Source of the DNA: DATMYQ01 sp035560935
GTDB lineage: Bacteria; Bacillota; Negativicutes; Sporomusales; Sporomusaceae
Direction of reading: 5' to 3'
DNA: 20,763 nucleotides
Assembly: GCA_035560935.1 (NCBI GenBank)
Contig: DATMYQ010000159.1
Coordinates: 1 to 20,763, forward strand
Shown here: positions 1 through 7,923 of the stretch, piece by piece
How the letters are laid out: every line of letters begins with the position of its first letter
How positions within the stretch are numbered: the stretch's first letter is position 1
Notes under the pieces: generated by a model
Seen by the model: the letters and a program-made list of their open reading frames with translations, nothing else
Told to the model about the DNA's origin: nothing
The model's database searches: none
Made by a program: the position numbers and the translations under genes

Positions 1-11
1 TCCGCAGGCTA

Positions 12-40
12 TTGACGTTGCACCGTTATTTTTCTACAAT
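12..40 (+). promoter_or_regulatory. Sigma-A-like promoter of the HD-GYP gene
   Basis: TTGACG at 12-17 and TACAAT at 35-40 are separated by exactly 17 bases, close to the housekeeping consensus. The match lies about 40 bases upstream of the HD-GYP start codon, with an A/T-rich leader between. It is the cleanest promoter in the window and indicates that this gene is transcribed alone. The call rests on sequence match only. Confidence 0.75.
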
Positions 41-81
41 AAATTTATGGAATAAATACGGTAATGGAATGAAGGGGACTC

Positions 82-1197
82 ATGATGCAAAAACTTTCAT
101 CACTTTGTTTGCAGCCACATATGCATTCCGCGCAAAATGTCTATCGATCTGACGGCGAACTGTTAATCAACGCGGAGTCTTCACTGTGTGAAACATTGAT
201 CTGTAAAATTCGCGAATGGGGCTTAGGTTCCCTGGCAATTCAGCATCCATTATTTAAACAGGCCATTCCTCCTGAGCTGCTGCCAGAAACGGACCGGGTC
301 CGGGCCATTGTCACCTTGCGTGAGCTGTATGCACAAATTCCGCTTACCGGAACCGTAAATCTGCCCGCTTTGGCAGCCTGCGCACACGAACTACTGGAAG
401 TCGTCCGTTCTCGCAGTAAAATTATGATTCATTGGGGTGATTTGCGTACTTTTGACGATTATATTTATGGCCACTCCGTCAATGTATGTATCCTCTCTTT
501 ACTTGTAGGAATTCATCGCCAACTGAACGATGCCGATTTGCAAGATCTGGCCCTGGGTGCTCTGGCACATGACCTGGGACTGATGAAGGTTTCACCGGAC
601 ATTATGAATAAACCCGGTAAGCTGACTGCGGAGGAAATCCGTCTCAGCCGCAAGCATACAGAGTTCGCTTTTGACATACTAAGCGCCTGTGAACCGTCAT
701 TGAGCCGAGTGGCGCAGCTTGCGGTGCAGCATCATGAAAATGTGGACGGCAGCGGTTACCCCCACGGCGTTCAGGGCAACGACCTGCCGGAACTGTCCCG
801 TATTGTCGCCATCGCCAACATGTATGACGCTCTGGTTACGGAGCGGCCATTCCGCCGTGCCTTTTTGCCTCATGAGGCTTGTGAATTGTTATCCACGTTG
901 GTAAACCGTTATCTGGACCCGGATCTGTTGGATTTATTTTTGTCATTTGTCGCTATTTATCCGACGGGCAGCGTTGTTCGCGTAAATACAGGTGAAATCG
1001 GTATCGTCCGCACAGTACCCTGGCGTAATGCCACTCGTCCATTATTGGACATTATTACTGACAATCACGGACATTTGCTGGATACACCGCAACCGTTGGA
1101 TCTGGCTATCCACAAAAAATCGTTTATCAATAAACCCTTATCGGACGATGAGGTTATCGCATTATTGGCTCCGTCCACTGTTACTACTGACGTATAA
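82..1197 (+). CDS. HD-GYP domain protein, probable cyclic-di-GMP phosphodiesterase
   Basis: This 371-residue protein carries a C-terminal HD-GYP phosphohydrolase domain (roughly residues 120-300), a family that usually hydrolyses cyclic di-GMP. Visible metal-site residues are H131, H163-D164, H192, H217-H218 and D249, and the GYP loop reads DGSGYPHG at about 222-229. The usual Lys of the HDxGK motif is replaced: the sequence is HDLGLMK, with Leu at 167. Residues 1-110 match no receiver, PAS or GAF domain that I recognise, and no membrane segment is evident, so the protein is probably cytosolic. Two adjacent ATG codons (82 and 85) follow an AAGGGG ribosome site; either may be used. It has its own promoter and is convergent with pabC. 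The domain call is firm; catalytic activity is inferred. Confidence 0.85.
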   Translation: MMQKLSSLCLQPHMHSAQNVYRSDGELLINAESSLCETLICKIREWGLGSLAIQHPLFKQAIPPELLPETDRVRAIVTLRELYAQIPLTGTVNLPALAACAHELLEVVRSRSKIMIHWGDLRTFDDYIYGHSVNVCILSLLVGIHRQLNDADLQDLALGALAHDLGLMKVSPDIMNKPGKLTAEEIRLSRKHTEFAFDILSACEPSLSRVAQLAVQHHENVDGSGYPHGVQGNDLPELSRIVAIANMYDALVTERPFRRAFLPHEACELLSTLVNRYLDPDLLDLFLSFVAIYPTGSVVRVNTGEIGIVRTVPWRNATRPLLDIITDNHGHLLDTPQPLDLAIHKKSFINKPLSDDEVIALLAPSTVTTDV

Positions 1198-1216
1198 TTT
1201 TATTCTGCACCGGTAA

Positions 1217-1252
1217 AATGAAAAGAAGGCCTCTCTCGGCCTTCTTTTCATT
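1217..1252. terminator. Bidirectional rho-independent terminator between the HD-GYP gene and pabC
   Basis: A perfect 15-base-pair inverted repeat (1217-1231 with 1238-1252) has a 6-base loop TCTCTC. Its GC core GGCC is flanked by AGAA/TTCT and an A/T-rich outer stem, so a T-rich tract follows the core on both strands. It sits between two convergent genes and would end transcription of both. Confidence 0.85.
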
Positions 1253-1289
1253 ATCTCTGTTTGCATTCATTGATCACCGATCGAATACA

Positions 1290-2150
1290 TCAACCATTAT
1301 CGCACATTCCTTTTTGTACCTGCTCACGATACAGTTGCCGCAGCTGTTGCGTGATATTACCGTCTCCGCCCACCGCTTGCCCATCCCATAACGTTACTGG
1401 CATTATCTCCAGTAAGGAACTGCTTAAAAACACTTCATCGCTCTCCATAGCCCGCTGTAATGAGATGGGCTCTTCACTCACATCCAAGTCTGATTTCCTG
1501 GCCAATTCCAGAATAATTTCCCGGGTAATACCCGGCAAAAGGCCACTGGCAATATCGGGTGTTAGCAGGCATCCTTTTTCCACAATAAACAAATTACTCA
1601 TCGTGCCTTCCGCCACCGTACCCCGAGTATTTAAAAACAGCGCTTCCTTCGCCCCACTTCGGGATGCTGCTTGCTTGGCCAGCAGATTCTCCAGATAATT
1701 GGCCGACTTCAGCCGGCATAACGGTGACTGTTGATTTCGTGTATAGCCGGTGGTTTGCAGACTCCAGCCCCGCTGGTAGACCTCGGCAGGCGGCGGTGTA
1801 TACGCCTGGGCAAAAATTACCACGCTAAGACTGCCGCAGGAACTGGGATCCGGCCGGGGCGCACCGGCGCCCCGGGATAATGTAAGTCGTATCGATGCCT
1901 CGACGAGGCCGCTGGCCGTCAATAATTCCTGCATCCGGCGATCCAAATCCTCCGACCGGGGTAATTTAGGCCACTCCAGCAGCGTCGCTCCGGCTTGCAA
2001 CCGGCGGTAATGGCGATCCCAGGCAAAGGGCTGTCCGTGGTAAACCCGCAAGGTCTCAAACAATCCATGACCGTAAAGAAAACCATGATCCAGCGGTGAA
2101 ATCCGGCTTTGTTCCACCGTAGTCACTGCTCCATTCCAATGAATCAGCAT
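1290..2150 (-). CDS. pabC: Aminodeoxychorismate lyase (class IV PLP enzyme)
   Basis: This enzyme removes pyruvate from 4-amino-4-deoxychorismate to give p-aminobenzoate, the last PABA step of folate synthesis. The 286-residue length fits the family. It is a fold-type IV PLP protein: the Schiff-base lysine is K148 in RLKSANYLEN, and the family segments GHGLFETLRV (about 28-37) and AEGTMSNLFIV (about 180-190, E181) are present. Branched-chain or D-amino acid transaminases share this fold, but position directly behind pabA and pabB settles the role. It starts at ATG 2150, behind an AAAGGAG site and 16 bases after pabB. It is the last gene of the pab operon and ends at the shared terminator. Confidence 0.9.
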   Translation of the reverse strand: MLIHWNGAVTTVEQSRISPLDHGFLYGHGLFETLRVYHGQPFAWDRHYRRLQAGATLLEWPKLPRSEDLDRRMQELLTASGLVEASIRLTLSRGAGAPRPDPSSCGSLSVVIFAQAYTPPPAEVYQRGWSLQTTGYTRNQQSPLCRLKSANYLENLLAKQAASRSGAKEALFLNTRGTVAEGTMSNLFIVEKGCLLTPDIASGLLPGITREIILELARKSDLDVSEEPISLQRAMESDEVFLSSSLLEIMPVTLWDGQAVGGDGNITQQLRQLYREQVQKGMCDNG

Positions 2151-2166
2151 GGTTATGCTACTCCTT

Positions 2167-3579
2167 TTATACCGTATATCCTAATGTTTTAAACAGTGCC
2201 CGTCCCTTGTCCAGCGTTTCAAAATACTCGGCGGTCGGATCAGAGTCGGCCACAATGGCTCCCCCCACCTGGAAATACGCCTGTTGATCTTTAAAGATAA
2301 ACGTTCGAATGACAATGTTTAAATCCGCATCACCATTGAAATCAATATAACCGATCGATCCGGTATATACGCTGCGCTGGTACGGTTCCAATTCGTCAAT
2401 GATTTCCATAGCCCGTACTTTCGGCGCGCCGGTAATCGATCCGCCGGGAAAGGAAGCCCGGATCAGATCCACAGCGTCTTTATCCGTCGCCATTCGTCCC
2501 ACCACCGTGGATACCAAATGAAACACGGTCGCATATTCTTCCAGGCGGATCAGTTCCGGCACCCGAACGCTACCGAATTCGCATACCCGTCCCAGATCAT
2601 TTCGTTCCAAATCGATGATCATAACCAGTTCGGAGCGGTCCTTCTCACTGTTCTCCAGTTCCTCGCGCATCCGTTGATCCGTCACCGCATCGCTTCCCCG
2701 GGGCCGGGTTCCTTTGATCGGTCTGGTCTCGACATCTCGGTCTTTCAGCAACATATATCGCTCCGGTGAGGCACTGGCGATGACACCTTCGCCAAAATTC
2801 AGATAGGAGGCAAAGGGAGCCGGATTAATCTGCCGCAAATAACAATACGCCTCATAGGGCGGCATCGTTAACGGCGCACTGAACCGCTGGGACATGTTGA
2901 CCTGAAAAATATCCCCGGCAGCAATATATTCAATGCAGCGGCGTACCGCCGCTTCATACTCTTCCCGTGTAAAGGTGGAAGCAAACGCCGCGGCCGTTGT
3001 CTGCGCCTGCGGCGTCGGCAGCGGTGCCGCCATGGCAATCCGGGCGGCAAATTCGTCCAGACGCTGCTTGGCCCGCTGTCTGCGAGCCGTCTCGTCCGTT
3101 TCCGGGAAACCATTGGCCGCCAAATATTGTTTTCCGCTATGGTGGTCAAAGATTATCACCACATCATAAAAACCGAGCCAGCAGTCCGGCAGCACCAAGT
3201 CATCCTGACTCTTTCCCGGAATTTTTTCCAGCAGATAGCCCAGATCATAACCAAAGTAACCTATTACACCGCCGGTAAACGGCGGCAGTCCCGCCACTTT
3301 TTCCATGCGGTAACGGTTCAATAACCGTTGCAAAACTCCAAACGGGTCATCTTCTGTTTCCTGACGACCTGATGAATCTTCTAATATAACTTGCCGCCCT
3401 TTGCAGCGCAAGGTTAAAAACGGATCGCTGGCGATAAAAGAATAACGCCCCATACCATAAGAATCTTTGGCACTATCTAGGAAGACACTGCCGGGCTCAC
3501 CGGCAAACAAGGCAAAAACGGCTGCGGCGGGAAGAATAGTGCTGATTTCCCGGACAATGGGCCCTGTTTTCATACTCAC
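2167..3579 (-). CDS. pabB: Aminodeoxychorismate synthase component I
   Basis: This subunit converts chorismate plus ammonia from PabA to 4-amino-4-deoxychorismate. The 470-residue protein has the chorismate-binding fold with the segments RSELVMIIDLERNDLGR (about 315-331) and SITGAPKVRAMEIIDELEP (about 381-399). The signature PIKGTRPRG (287-295) carries Lys289; Lys here is typical of PabB, whereas anthranilate synthase TrpE normally has Ala. The start is taken as GTG 3579, because AAAGGAGG ends 8 bases before it; the in-frame ATG at 3573 would be 14 bases away. The GTG directly abuts the pabA stop codon, suggesting translational coupling. Confidence 0.93.
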   Translation of the reverse strand: MSMKTGPIVREISTILPAAAVFALFAGEPGSVFLDSAKDSYGMGRYSFIASDPFLTLRCKGRQVILEDSSGRQETEDDPFGVLQRLLNRYRMEKVAGLPPFTGGVIGYFGYDLGYLLEKIPGKSQDDLVLPDCWLGFYDVVIIFDHHSGKQYLAANGFPETDETARRQRAKQRLDEFAARIAMAAPLPTPQAQTTAAAFASTFTREEYEAAVRRCIEYIAAGDIFQVNMSQRFSAPLTMPPYEAYCYLRQINPAPFASYLNFGEGVIASASPERYMLLKDRDVETRPIKGTRPRGSDAVTDQRMREELENSEKDRSELVMIIDLERNDLGRVCEFGSVRVPELIRLEEYATVFHLVSTVVGRMATDKDAVDLIRASFPGGSITGAPKVRAMEIIDELEPYQRSVYTGSIGYIDFNGDADLNIVIRTFIFKDQQAYFQVGGAIVADSDPTAEYFETLDKGRALFKTLGYTV

Positions 3580-4176
3580 TTACATAGCCTCCTTTATTGT
3601 TTTCGGTGCCGAATTCGCGGCTAAAAAATTCCGCAGCATATCATGTCCATGTTCCGTCAAAATAGACTCCGGGTGAAATTGGACACCTTCCACCGGATAC
3701 ACCTTATGCCGCAGTCCCATGATTTCCCCCTGATCGGTTTCCGCCGTAATCTCAAAACAGTCCGGCAACGTCTCTCTTCTCACCGCCAGAGAGTGGTAGC
3801 GGGTTGCGGTCAGCGGATTTTTCAAGCCTTGAAAAACCCCTTGCCCGTTATGATATACCAGTGAAGTCTTACCATGCATCATTCGTGGTGCGCGAACCAC
3901 TTCCCCGCCAAAGGCCTGCCCTATCGCCTGATGTCCCAGGCAAACGCCGAAAATCGGAATGTGACCTTTAAAATGTTGAATAAGATTCAGGCAGATACCG
4001 GCCTCATCCGGGCTGCAGGGACCGGGTGACAGCAAAATATGGTCCGGCCGCATCGCTTCGATGTCCGTCAACGTGATTTGATTGTTGCGGAACACACGAA
4101 TCTGCTCACCCAGTTCCCCTAAATATTGAACCAGATTATACACAAAGGAATCATAATTATCAATCATCAGGATCAT
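3580..4176 (-). CDS. pabA: Aminodeoxychorismate synthase component II, glutamine amidotransferase
   Basis: A class I glutamine amidotransferase of 198 residues that delivers ammonia to PabB. The nucleophile is Cys79 in GVCLGHQAIG, with the His168/Glu170 pair in QFHPES and the oxyanion segment LLSPGPCSP near 48-56. The start at ATG 4176 follows GGGAGG about 10 bases upstream. PabA and TrpG cannot be separated by sequence alone and some species use one protein for both. The adjacent PabB-type component I and pabC favour the folate role, but the subunit may also serve tryptophan synthesis. First gene of the pab operon, about 95 bases past the hydA terminator. Confidence 0.9.
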   Translation of the reverse strand: MILMIDNYDSFVYNLVQYLGELGEQIRVFRNNQITLTDIEAMRPDHILLSPGPCSPDEAGICLNLIQHFKGHIPIFGVCLGHQAIGQAFGGEVVRAPRMMHGKTSLVYHNGQGVFQGLKNPLTATRYHSLAVRRETLPDCFEITAETDQGEIMGLRHKVYPVEGVQFHPESILTEHGHDMLRNFLAANSAPKTIKEAM

Positions 4177-4260
4177 TATTGCACGCCTCCCGGCTTTGTT
4201 TATTTTTCATTGAAAACGTTAAAAAGTTTGCCAAAAGTATATCTCAAGCATAGAGAAGGG
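4177..4260 (-). promoter_or_regulatory. Leader and probable promoter region of pabABC
   Basis: This A/T-rich stretch lies between the hydCBA terminator and pabA, so a pab promoter should be here. On the minus strand TTGAGA followed 17 bases later by TTTTAA is a possible but weak -35/-10 pair; a second weak option starts at TTGGCA. I see no operator or riboswitch fold. The location is inferred from context rather than from a convincing match. Confidence 0.35.
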
Positions 4261-4263
4261 TAA

Positions 4264-4291
4264 ATAAAAGAGGCGACCATCCGGCCGCCTC
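4264..4291 (-). terminator. Rho-independent terminator after hydA
   Basis: On the minus strand, GAGGCGGCC and GGTCGCCTC form a 9-base-pair stem (4270-4278 with 4283-4291, one G-T pair) with a GGAT loop, followed directly by TTTTATTT. It lies about 20 bases past the hydA stop codon and separates the hydrogenase operon from pabABC. Confidence 0.85.
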
Positions 4292-4311
4292 CAGTTACAG
4301 GGTGTCGCCGC

Positions 4312-6054
4312 TTATTTTTCCCGCGGCGTGTAGTGGGTGTGAAGCAACTTATGTGATTTGTGTCCCAGCGGCTTCGACAGGAAGTCGTCGTACAACGCTT
4401 TGACCGCCGGATTTTTGTGAGACTGGCGCAGCGCGGACGCTTTGTCAGCCGCGTAGATGCCGTTCATCCGGGCTTCCTTCGTGGCGTTGGTCGCGCCCTG
4501 AGGCTGACCGCCGCCGCCGATGCAACCACCGGGGCAGGACATAATTTCGATAAACTGATAGTCGGCTTTGCCTTCCCGGATTTTATCCAGCAATTGGCGG
4601 GCGTTTTTCAGCCCACTGGCAATGGCGACTTTTACTTTTGTGCCGTCCAGGTCCACTTCGGCTTCTTTGATGCCTACCAGACCGCGAACATTCACAAAAT
4701 CAAGATTTGCCAGGCCCTTGCCGGTCACTACTTCGTAGACCGTCCGCAACGCGGCTTCCATAACACCGCCGGTGGCACCGAAGATGACGGCCGCGCCGGT
4801 GGAAATGCCCAACGGTGCGTCAAATTCTTCATCCGGCAGCGTGTTCAGGTCCAGACCGGCTTCTTTGATCATCCGGGCCAATTCGCGGGTAGTCAGGACC
4901 ACATCCACGTCTTGATAACCGCTGTCATTCATTTCCGGCCGGGCACATTCCGCTTTCTTCGCGGTACAAGGCATAATGGAGGTTACATGCAATTTTTCCG
5001 CGGGAATACCGGCGGATTCCGGATAATAACTCTTGGCCAGTGCGCCGAACATTTGCTGCGGCGACTTGCAAGTGGACAAATGTCCCAAAAGATCCGGGTA
5101 GAAGGTTTCAATGAAGTTAACCCAGCCCGGGCTGCAGGAGGTGATCATCGGCAAGGTGCCGCCATGGCTCAACCGTTCCAGCAGTTCATGTCCTTCTTCC
5201 ATAATGGTTACGTCAGCAGCAAAATCGGTGTCGAATACTTTGTCAAAGCCCAGACGGCGGAGAGCCGCTACCATTTTACCAGTCGCCACGCTGCCGGCCG
5301 CCATGCCAAATTCTTCACCCAGGGCCACCCGGACAGCCGGTGCTACCTGTACCACTTTGTGCAGTTCCTTGTTATCCAGCGCCCGCCAAACTTTGGCGGT
5401 ATCATCTTTTTCATACAGCGCGCCCACCGGGCAAACGGCTACGCATTGGCCACAGTATACGCAAACGCTGTCTTCGAGTTTTTTGTCAAACGCGGTGGCA
5501 ATATCAAACTCACCGGAACGATGAGAGGTATTGATCGCGCCAACGCTTTGTACTTCCTGGCAAGCCTCCACGCAGCGGGTGCATTTGATGCACTTGGAAG
5601 GATCCCGTACGATGGACGGATTGCTGTCTTCAATCGGCAAACATTTCGGTTTATGCTCGAACGGCAATTCTTTGATGCCGAAGTCCCGGGCCAGCTGCTG
5701 CAGTTCGCAATTGCCGCTGCGCACGCATTTCAGGCAGTCCTGAGGATGCTCGGCCAAAATCATTTCCAGAATGGTCCGGCGGGCATCCCGCACCGATTTG
5801 CTGTTGGTGATGAACTCGGCGCCTTCCCAAACTTCATTGCTGCAGGCGGTTTTCATCTTCCGCTGCCCTTTCATTTCAACAACGCAGAGCCGGCAGATCG
5901 CCCGGACTTTCAGGTCAGGATGATGGCACAGAACGGGGATTTTAACACCGATCATCGCCGCGGCTTCCAAAATCGTTTTGGTCTCCGGGCAGGTGACGGA
6001 AACGCCATCAATGGTGAAGGTTACCATTTTATTGGGATCAAGTACATGATGCAT
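4312..6054 (-). CDS. hydA: [FeFe] hydrogenase catalytic subunit of an NAD-linked trimeric enzyme
   Basis: Catalytic subunit (580 residues) that interconverts H2 with protons and electrons in the cytosol. Domains in order: an N-terminal [2Fe-2S] ferredoxin (C43, C54, C57, C71); a His-Cys3 [4Fe-4S] site (H103, C107, C110, C116); two [4Fe-4S] ferredoxin motifs (C155-C165 and C198-C208); then the H-cluster domain with TSCSPGW, MPCTAKKAE and the EIMSC..GCIGGGGQP motif. No extra C-terminal iron-sulfur domain follows; the protein ends soon after SHKLLHTHY. An upstream in-frame codon would add 12 residues, but ATG 6054 is preferred: it overlaps the hydB stop as TAATG and has AGGAAAGAGGTG upstream. 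Third gene of hydCBA. Partner subunits indicate NAD(H) coupling. Confidence 0.93.
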   Translation of the reverse strand: MHHVLDPNKMVTFTIDGVSVTCPETKTILEAAAMIGVKIPVLCHHPDLKVRAICRLCVVEMKGQRKMKTACSNEVWEGAEFITNSKSVRDARRTILEMILAEHPQDCLKCVRSGNCELQQLARDFGIKELPFEHKPKCLPIEDSNPSIVRDPSKCIKCTRCVEACQEVQSVGAINTSHRSGEFDIATAFDKKLEDSVCVYCGQCVAVCPVGALYEKDDTAKVWRALDNKELHKVVQVAPAVRVALGEEFGMAAGSVATGKMVAALRRLGFDKVFDTDFAADVTIMEEGHELLERLSHGGTLPMITSCSPGWVNFIETFYPDLLGHLSTCKSPQQMFGALAKSYYPESAGIPAEKLHVTSIMPCTAKKAECARPEMNDSGYQDVDVVLTTRELARMIKEAGLDLNTLPDEEFDAPLGISTGAAVIFGATGGVMEAALRTVYEVVTGKGLANLDFVNVRGLVGIKEAEVDLDGTKVKVAIASGLKNARQLLDKIREGKADYQFIEIMSCPGGCIGGGGQPQGATNATKEARMNGIYAADKASALRQSHKNPAVKALYDDFLSKPLGHKSHKLLHTHYTPREK

Positions 6055-7361
6055 TACTTCACACCTCTTTCCTGTTCCGTAAAGCAGCAAACGTTAGCCG
6101 GACATTTTTGGCCGATATGCGCGTCAAATTCCGCTTTAAACTGCTTCCAGCAAGTATTCAGGGCAACGGCCGCCGATTGTCCCAGGCCGCAGAAAGAGGC
6201 GTTGGTCATAGTGTCAATCAGCCGTTTCAACAAATCCAGATCTTCTTTCACCGCAGCGCCAGTGGACATTTTTTCTAAAATTTCATAAATCTGCTTGTTA
6301 CCTTCCCGGCAAGGGGTACATTTACCACAGGATTCATGGATGAAGAACTCGGTTACCCCTTTGAGGTAATCAATGACACAGACGTCTTCGTCCAGAACCA
6401 CCACGGCGCCGGAACCAACGCTCAGTCCCGCGTTGCGCAGCGCTTTGTAGCAATACATCGTGTCAATGTTCGCTTCCGAACCAATGGGGCCGGACTGACC
6501 GCCCAAATGGAAGAACTTCAGCTTTTTACCATTGGGGATACCGCCACCCAGTTCCGGATCGTAAATGGCATCCTTCAGGCTGATGCCGAACGGAATTTCA
6601 AATACGCCACGGTTTTTCACGTTACCGGACAGACAGATCAGTTTAGTACCGCCACTGTCTTTGGTGCCATAGCTTAGGAACTCATCGCCACCCACCAAGG
6701 TGATGGTCGGGATATTGGCAAAGGATTCCACATTGTTTACCAGCGTCGGCATCAGGAAGAGTCCGACTTCGGCCAAATGAGGCGGTTTAATGCGGGGGCG
6801 GCCGGCTTTGCCTTCAATCGAGTTTAAGAGCGCGGAGTTTTCACCGCAGACATACGCGCCCGCGCCGGTCATGATGTGGATGTTGTATTCAAATCCTTTA
6901 CCCAGTACATTTTTGCCCAGGTAACCGGCTTTGACGGCGTTATCAATCGCGCTTTGGAACACGCGCTGAATGGTGCGATACTCGCCGCGAATATAAATAT
7001 AGCCGTCATGGGAACCGAACACATAACCTGCAATGGCCATGCCCTCGATGACCCGCAGCGGGTCTTGGCCCAACAGGACTTTATCCTTGAAGGTGCCCGG
7101 TTCGCCTTCATCGGCGTTACATACAATGTATTTGGGGAATTCGGGAATTTCCAGCAGTTGCTCCCATTTGGAACCGGCCGGATAAGCAGCGCCGCCGCGT
7201 CCCAGCAACTTCGCTTTTTTAACTTCTTCAATAATTGCTTTGGGTTCCATGGTGAATGCCTTTTTCAGGCCTTCAAAACCACCGGCTTTTACATAATCTT
7301 CAACGGAATCGGGACGGATTTTTCCGCAATTGGAAGAAATCAGTTGTTTTATTTTTGACAT
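6054..7361 (-). CDS. hydB: NuoF-like NAD(H)/FMN-binding hydrogenase subunit, compact form
   Basis: This 435-residue subunit binds FMN and NAD(H) and carries electrons between NADH and HydA. Seen: the FMN/NADH segment GRGGAAYPAGSKW (54-66), CNADEGEPGTF (81-91), TGAGAYVCGEN (165-175) and one [4Fe-4S] site, C345/C348/C351 plus C391. Its length matches plain NuoF. Bifurcating HydB proteins are about 600 residues, with an N-terminal thioredoxin-like [2Fe-2S] domain and a C-terminal two-cluster ferredoxin domain. Both are absent, leaving only a short CPANVCC tail. The hydC overlap in front and the hydA overlap behind leave no room for lost domains, so this is not a frameshift. The start ATG 7361 follows GGGGGGTG and overlaps hydC by 13 bases. 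Confidence 0.92.
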   Translation of the reverse strand: MSKIKQLISSNCGKIRPDSVEDYVKAGGFEGLKKAFTMEPKAIIEEVKKAKLLGRGGAAYPAGSKWEQLLEIPEFPKYIVCNADEGEPGTFKDKVLLGQDPLRVIEGMAIAGYVFGSHDGYIYIRGEYRTIQRVFQSAIDNAVKAGYLGKNVLGKGFEYNIHIMTGAGAYVCGENSALLNSIEGKAGRPRIKPPHLAEVGLFLMPTLVNNVESFANIPTITLVGGDEFLSYGTKDSGGTKLICLSGNVKNRGVFEIPFGISLKDAIYDPELGGGIPNGKKLKFFHLGGQSGPIGSEANIDTMYCYKALRNAGLSVGSGAVVVLDEDVCVIDYLKGVTEFFIHESCGKCTPCREGNKQIYEILEKMSTGAAVKEDLDLLKRLIDTMTNASFCGLGQSAAVALNTCWKQFKAEFDAHIGQKCPANVCCFTEQERGVK

Positions 7362-7840
7362 GCCGACACCCCCCGAATGCTGTTGACTATCTCGGCTACC
7401 CGGGCCGGGTTCAGATTGCCGTACACTTCTTCGTTGATCTTGGCTACCGGACCAATATCACAGGCGCCAACACAACTGGTGTGCAACAAAGTGAAACGCT
7501 TGTCTTCGCTGGTTTCGCCGATTTTAATTCCCAGTTCGTCCTCAAACATTTTGACAACGGCATCCGCCTTGGTCACGTGGCAAGGGGTACTTTTACAAAT
7601 TTCGATAACATATTCGCCCCGGGGTACGGTGGAGAACATCGCATAAAAAGTCAGTACGTCAAAAACCTTGGTCAACGGCAGTTCCAATTCTTCCGCAACC
7701 ATCTGAGCCCATTCCTCTGAAACATGATTAGTCCCGGAAGCCGCCTGAATATCCATCAGGATAGAGAGCAGCTGTTCTTTGGCTTTTCCGTATTTTTCGA
7801 TAATTTCGAGTACTTGTTTCGTTTTCAACTGTCCACTCAT
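7349..7840 (-). CDS. hydC: NuoE-like [2Fe-2S] hydrogenase subunit
   Basis: A small thioredoxin-fold ferredoxin subunit (163 residues) that normally holds one [2Fe-2S] cluster next to the FMN subunit of NAD-linked hydrogenases and complex I. Its ligands are visible as C82 and C87 (CKSTPC) and C123 and C127 (SCVGAC). The frame is open upstream to a GTG at 7885 and an ATG at 7849. ATG 7840 is chosen because AAAGGGTGAG ends 9 bases before it; the same site would be only 1 base from ATG 7849, and the GTG has no ribosome site. First gene of hydC-hydB-hydA, overlapping hydB by 13 bases. Confidence 0.9.
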   Translation of the reverse strand: MSGQLKTKQVLEIIEKYGKAKEQLLSILMDIQAASGTNHVSEEWAQMVAEELELPLTKVFDVLTFYAMFSTVPRGEYVIEICKSTPCHVTKADAVVKMFEDELGIKIGETSEDKRFTLLHTSCVGACDIGPVAKINEEVYGNLNPARVAEIVNSIRGVSACQK

Positions 7841-7923
7841 TCGGTTCATCTCACCCTTTCCTTTGCCTTTCCTTCCCAACAACACAGATGATCACATTAA
7901 TTGATAAAACAATAAGACAACCG
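7841..7923 (-). promoter_or_regulatory. Leader and probable promoter region of hydCBA
   Basis: This stretch lies between the terminator-like hairpin after metF and the hydC start, so a hydrogenase promoter is expected. On the minus strand it is A/T-rich (TTGTCTTATTGTTTTATCAA and beyond), but no -35/-10 pair with good spacing stands out. The ribosome site AAAGGGTGAG at 7850-7859 decides the hydC start. A TGTGATCA half-palindrome is present but is not enough to name a regulator. Confidence 0.35.

Noticed and set aside
3580..4176. Reading pabA as trpG of a tryptophan operon
   Set aside because: The partner component I has the PabB-type Lys in PIKGT, and pabC follows. No other trp gene is present, although dual use cannot be excluded.
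4360..6288. A 642-codon open frame on the plus strand opposite hydA and the end of hydB
   Set aside because: It is antisense to genes with clear hydrogenase motifs, its translation is low in recognisable domain content, and it arises from strong third-position bias. It has no ribosome site of note.
6054..7361. HydB shortened by a frameshift or assembly error
   Set aside because: Both ends overlap neighbouring genes that are complete, and no ferredoxin-type cysteine motif appears in another frame at the junctions. The short form looks genuine.
7349..7885. Longer HydC starting at GTG 7885
   Set aside because: The extra N terminus is a Gly/Lys repeat-like stretch with no ribosome site before the GTG. 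AAAGGGTGAG supports ATG 7840 instead.
7841..7923. Rex- or CRP/FNR-like operator in the hydC leader (TTGTTTTATCAA, TGTGATCA)
   Set aside because: Only partial palindromes are present and neither matches a full consensus on both arms.
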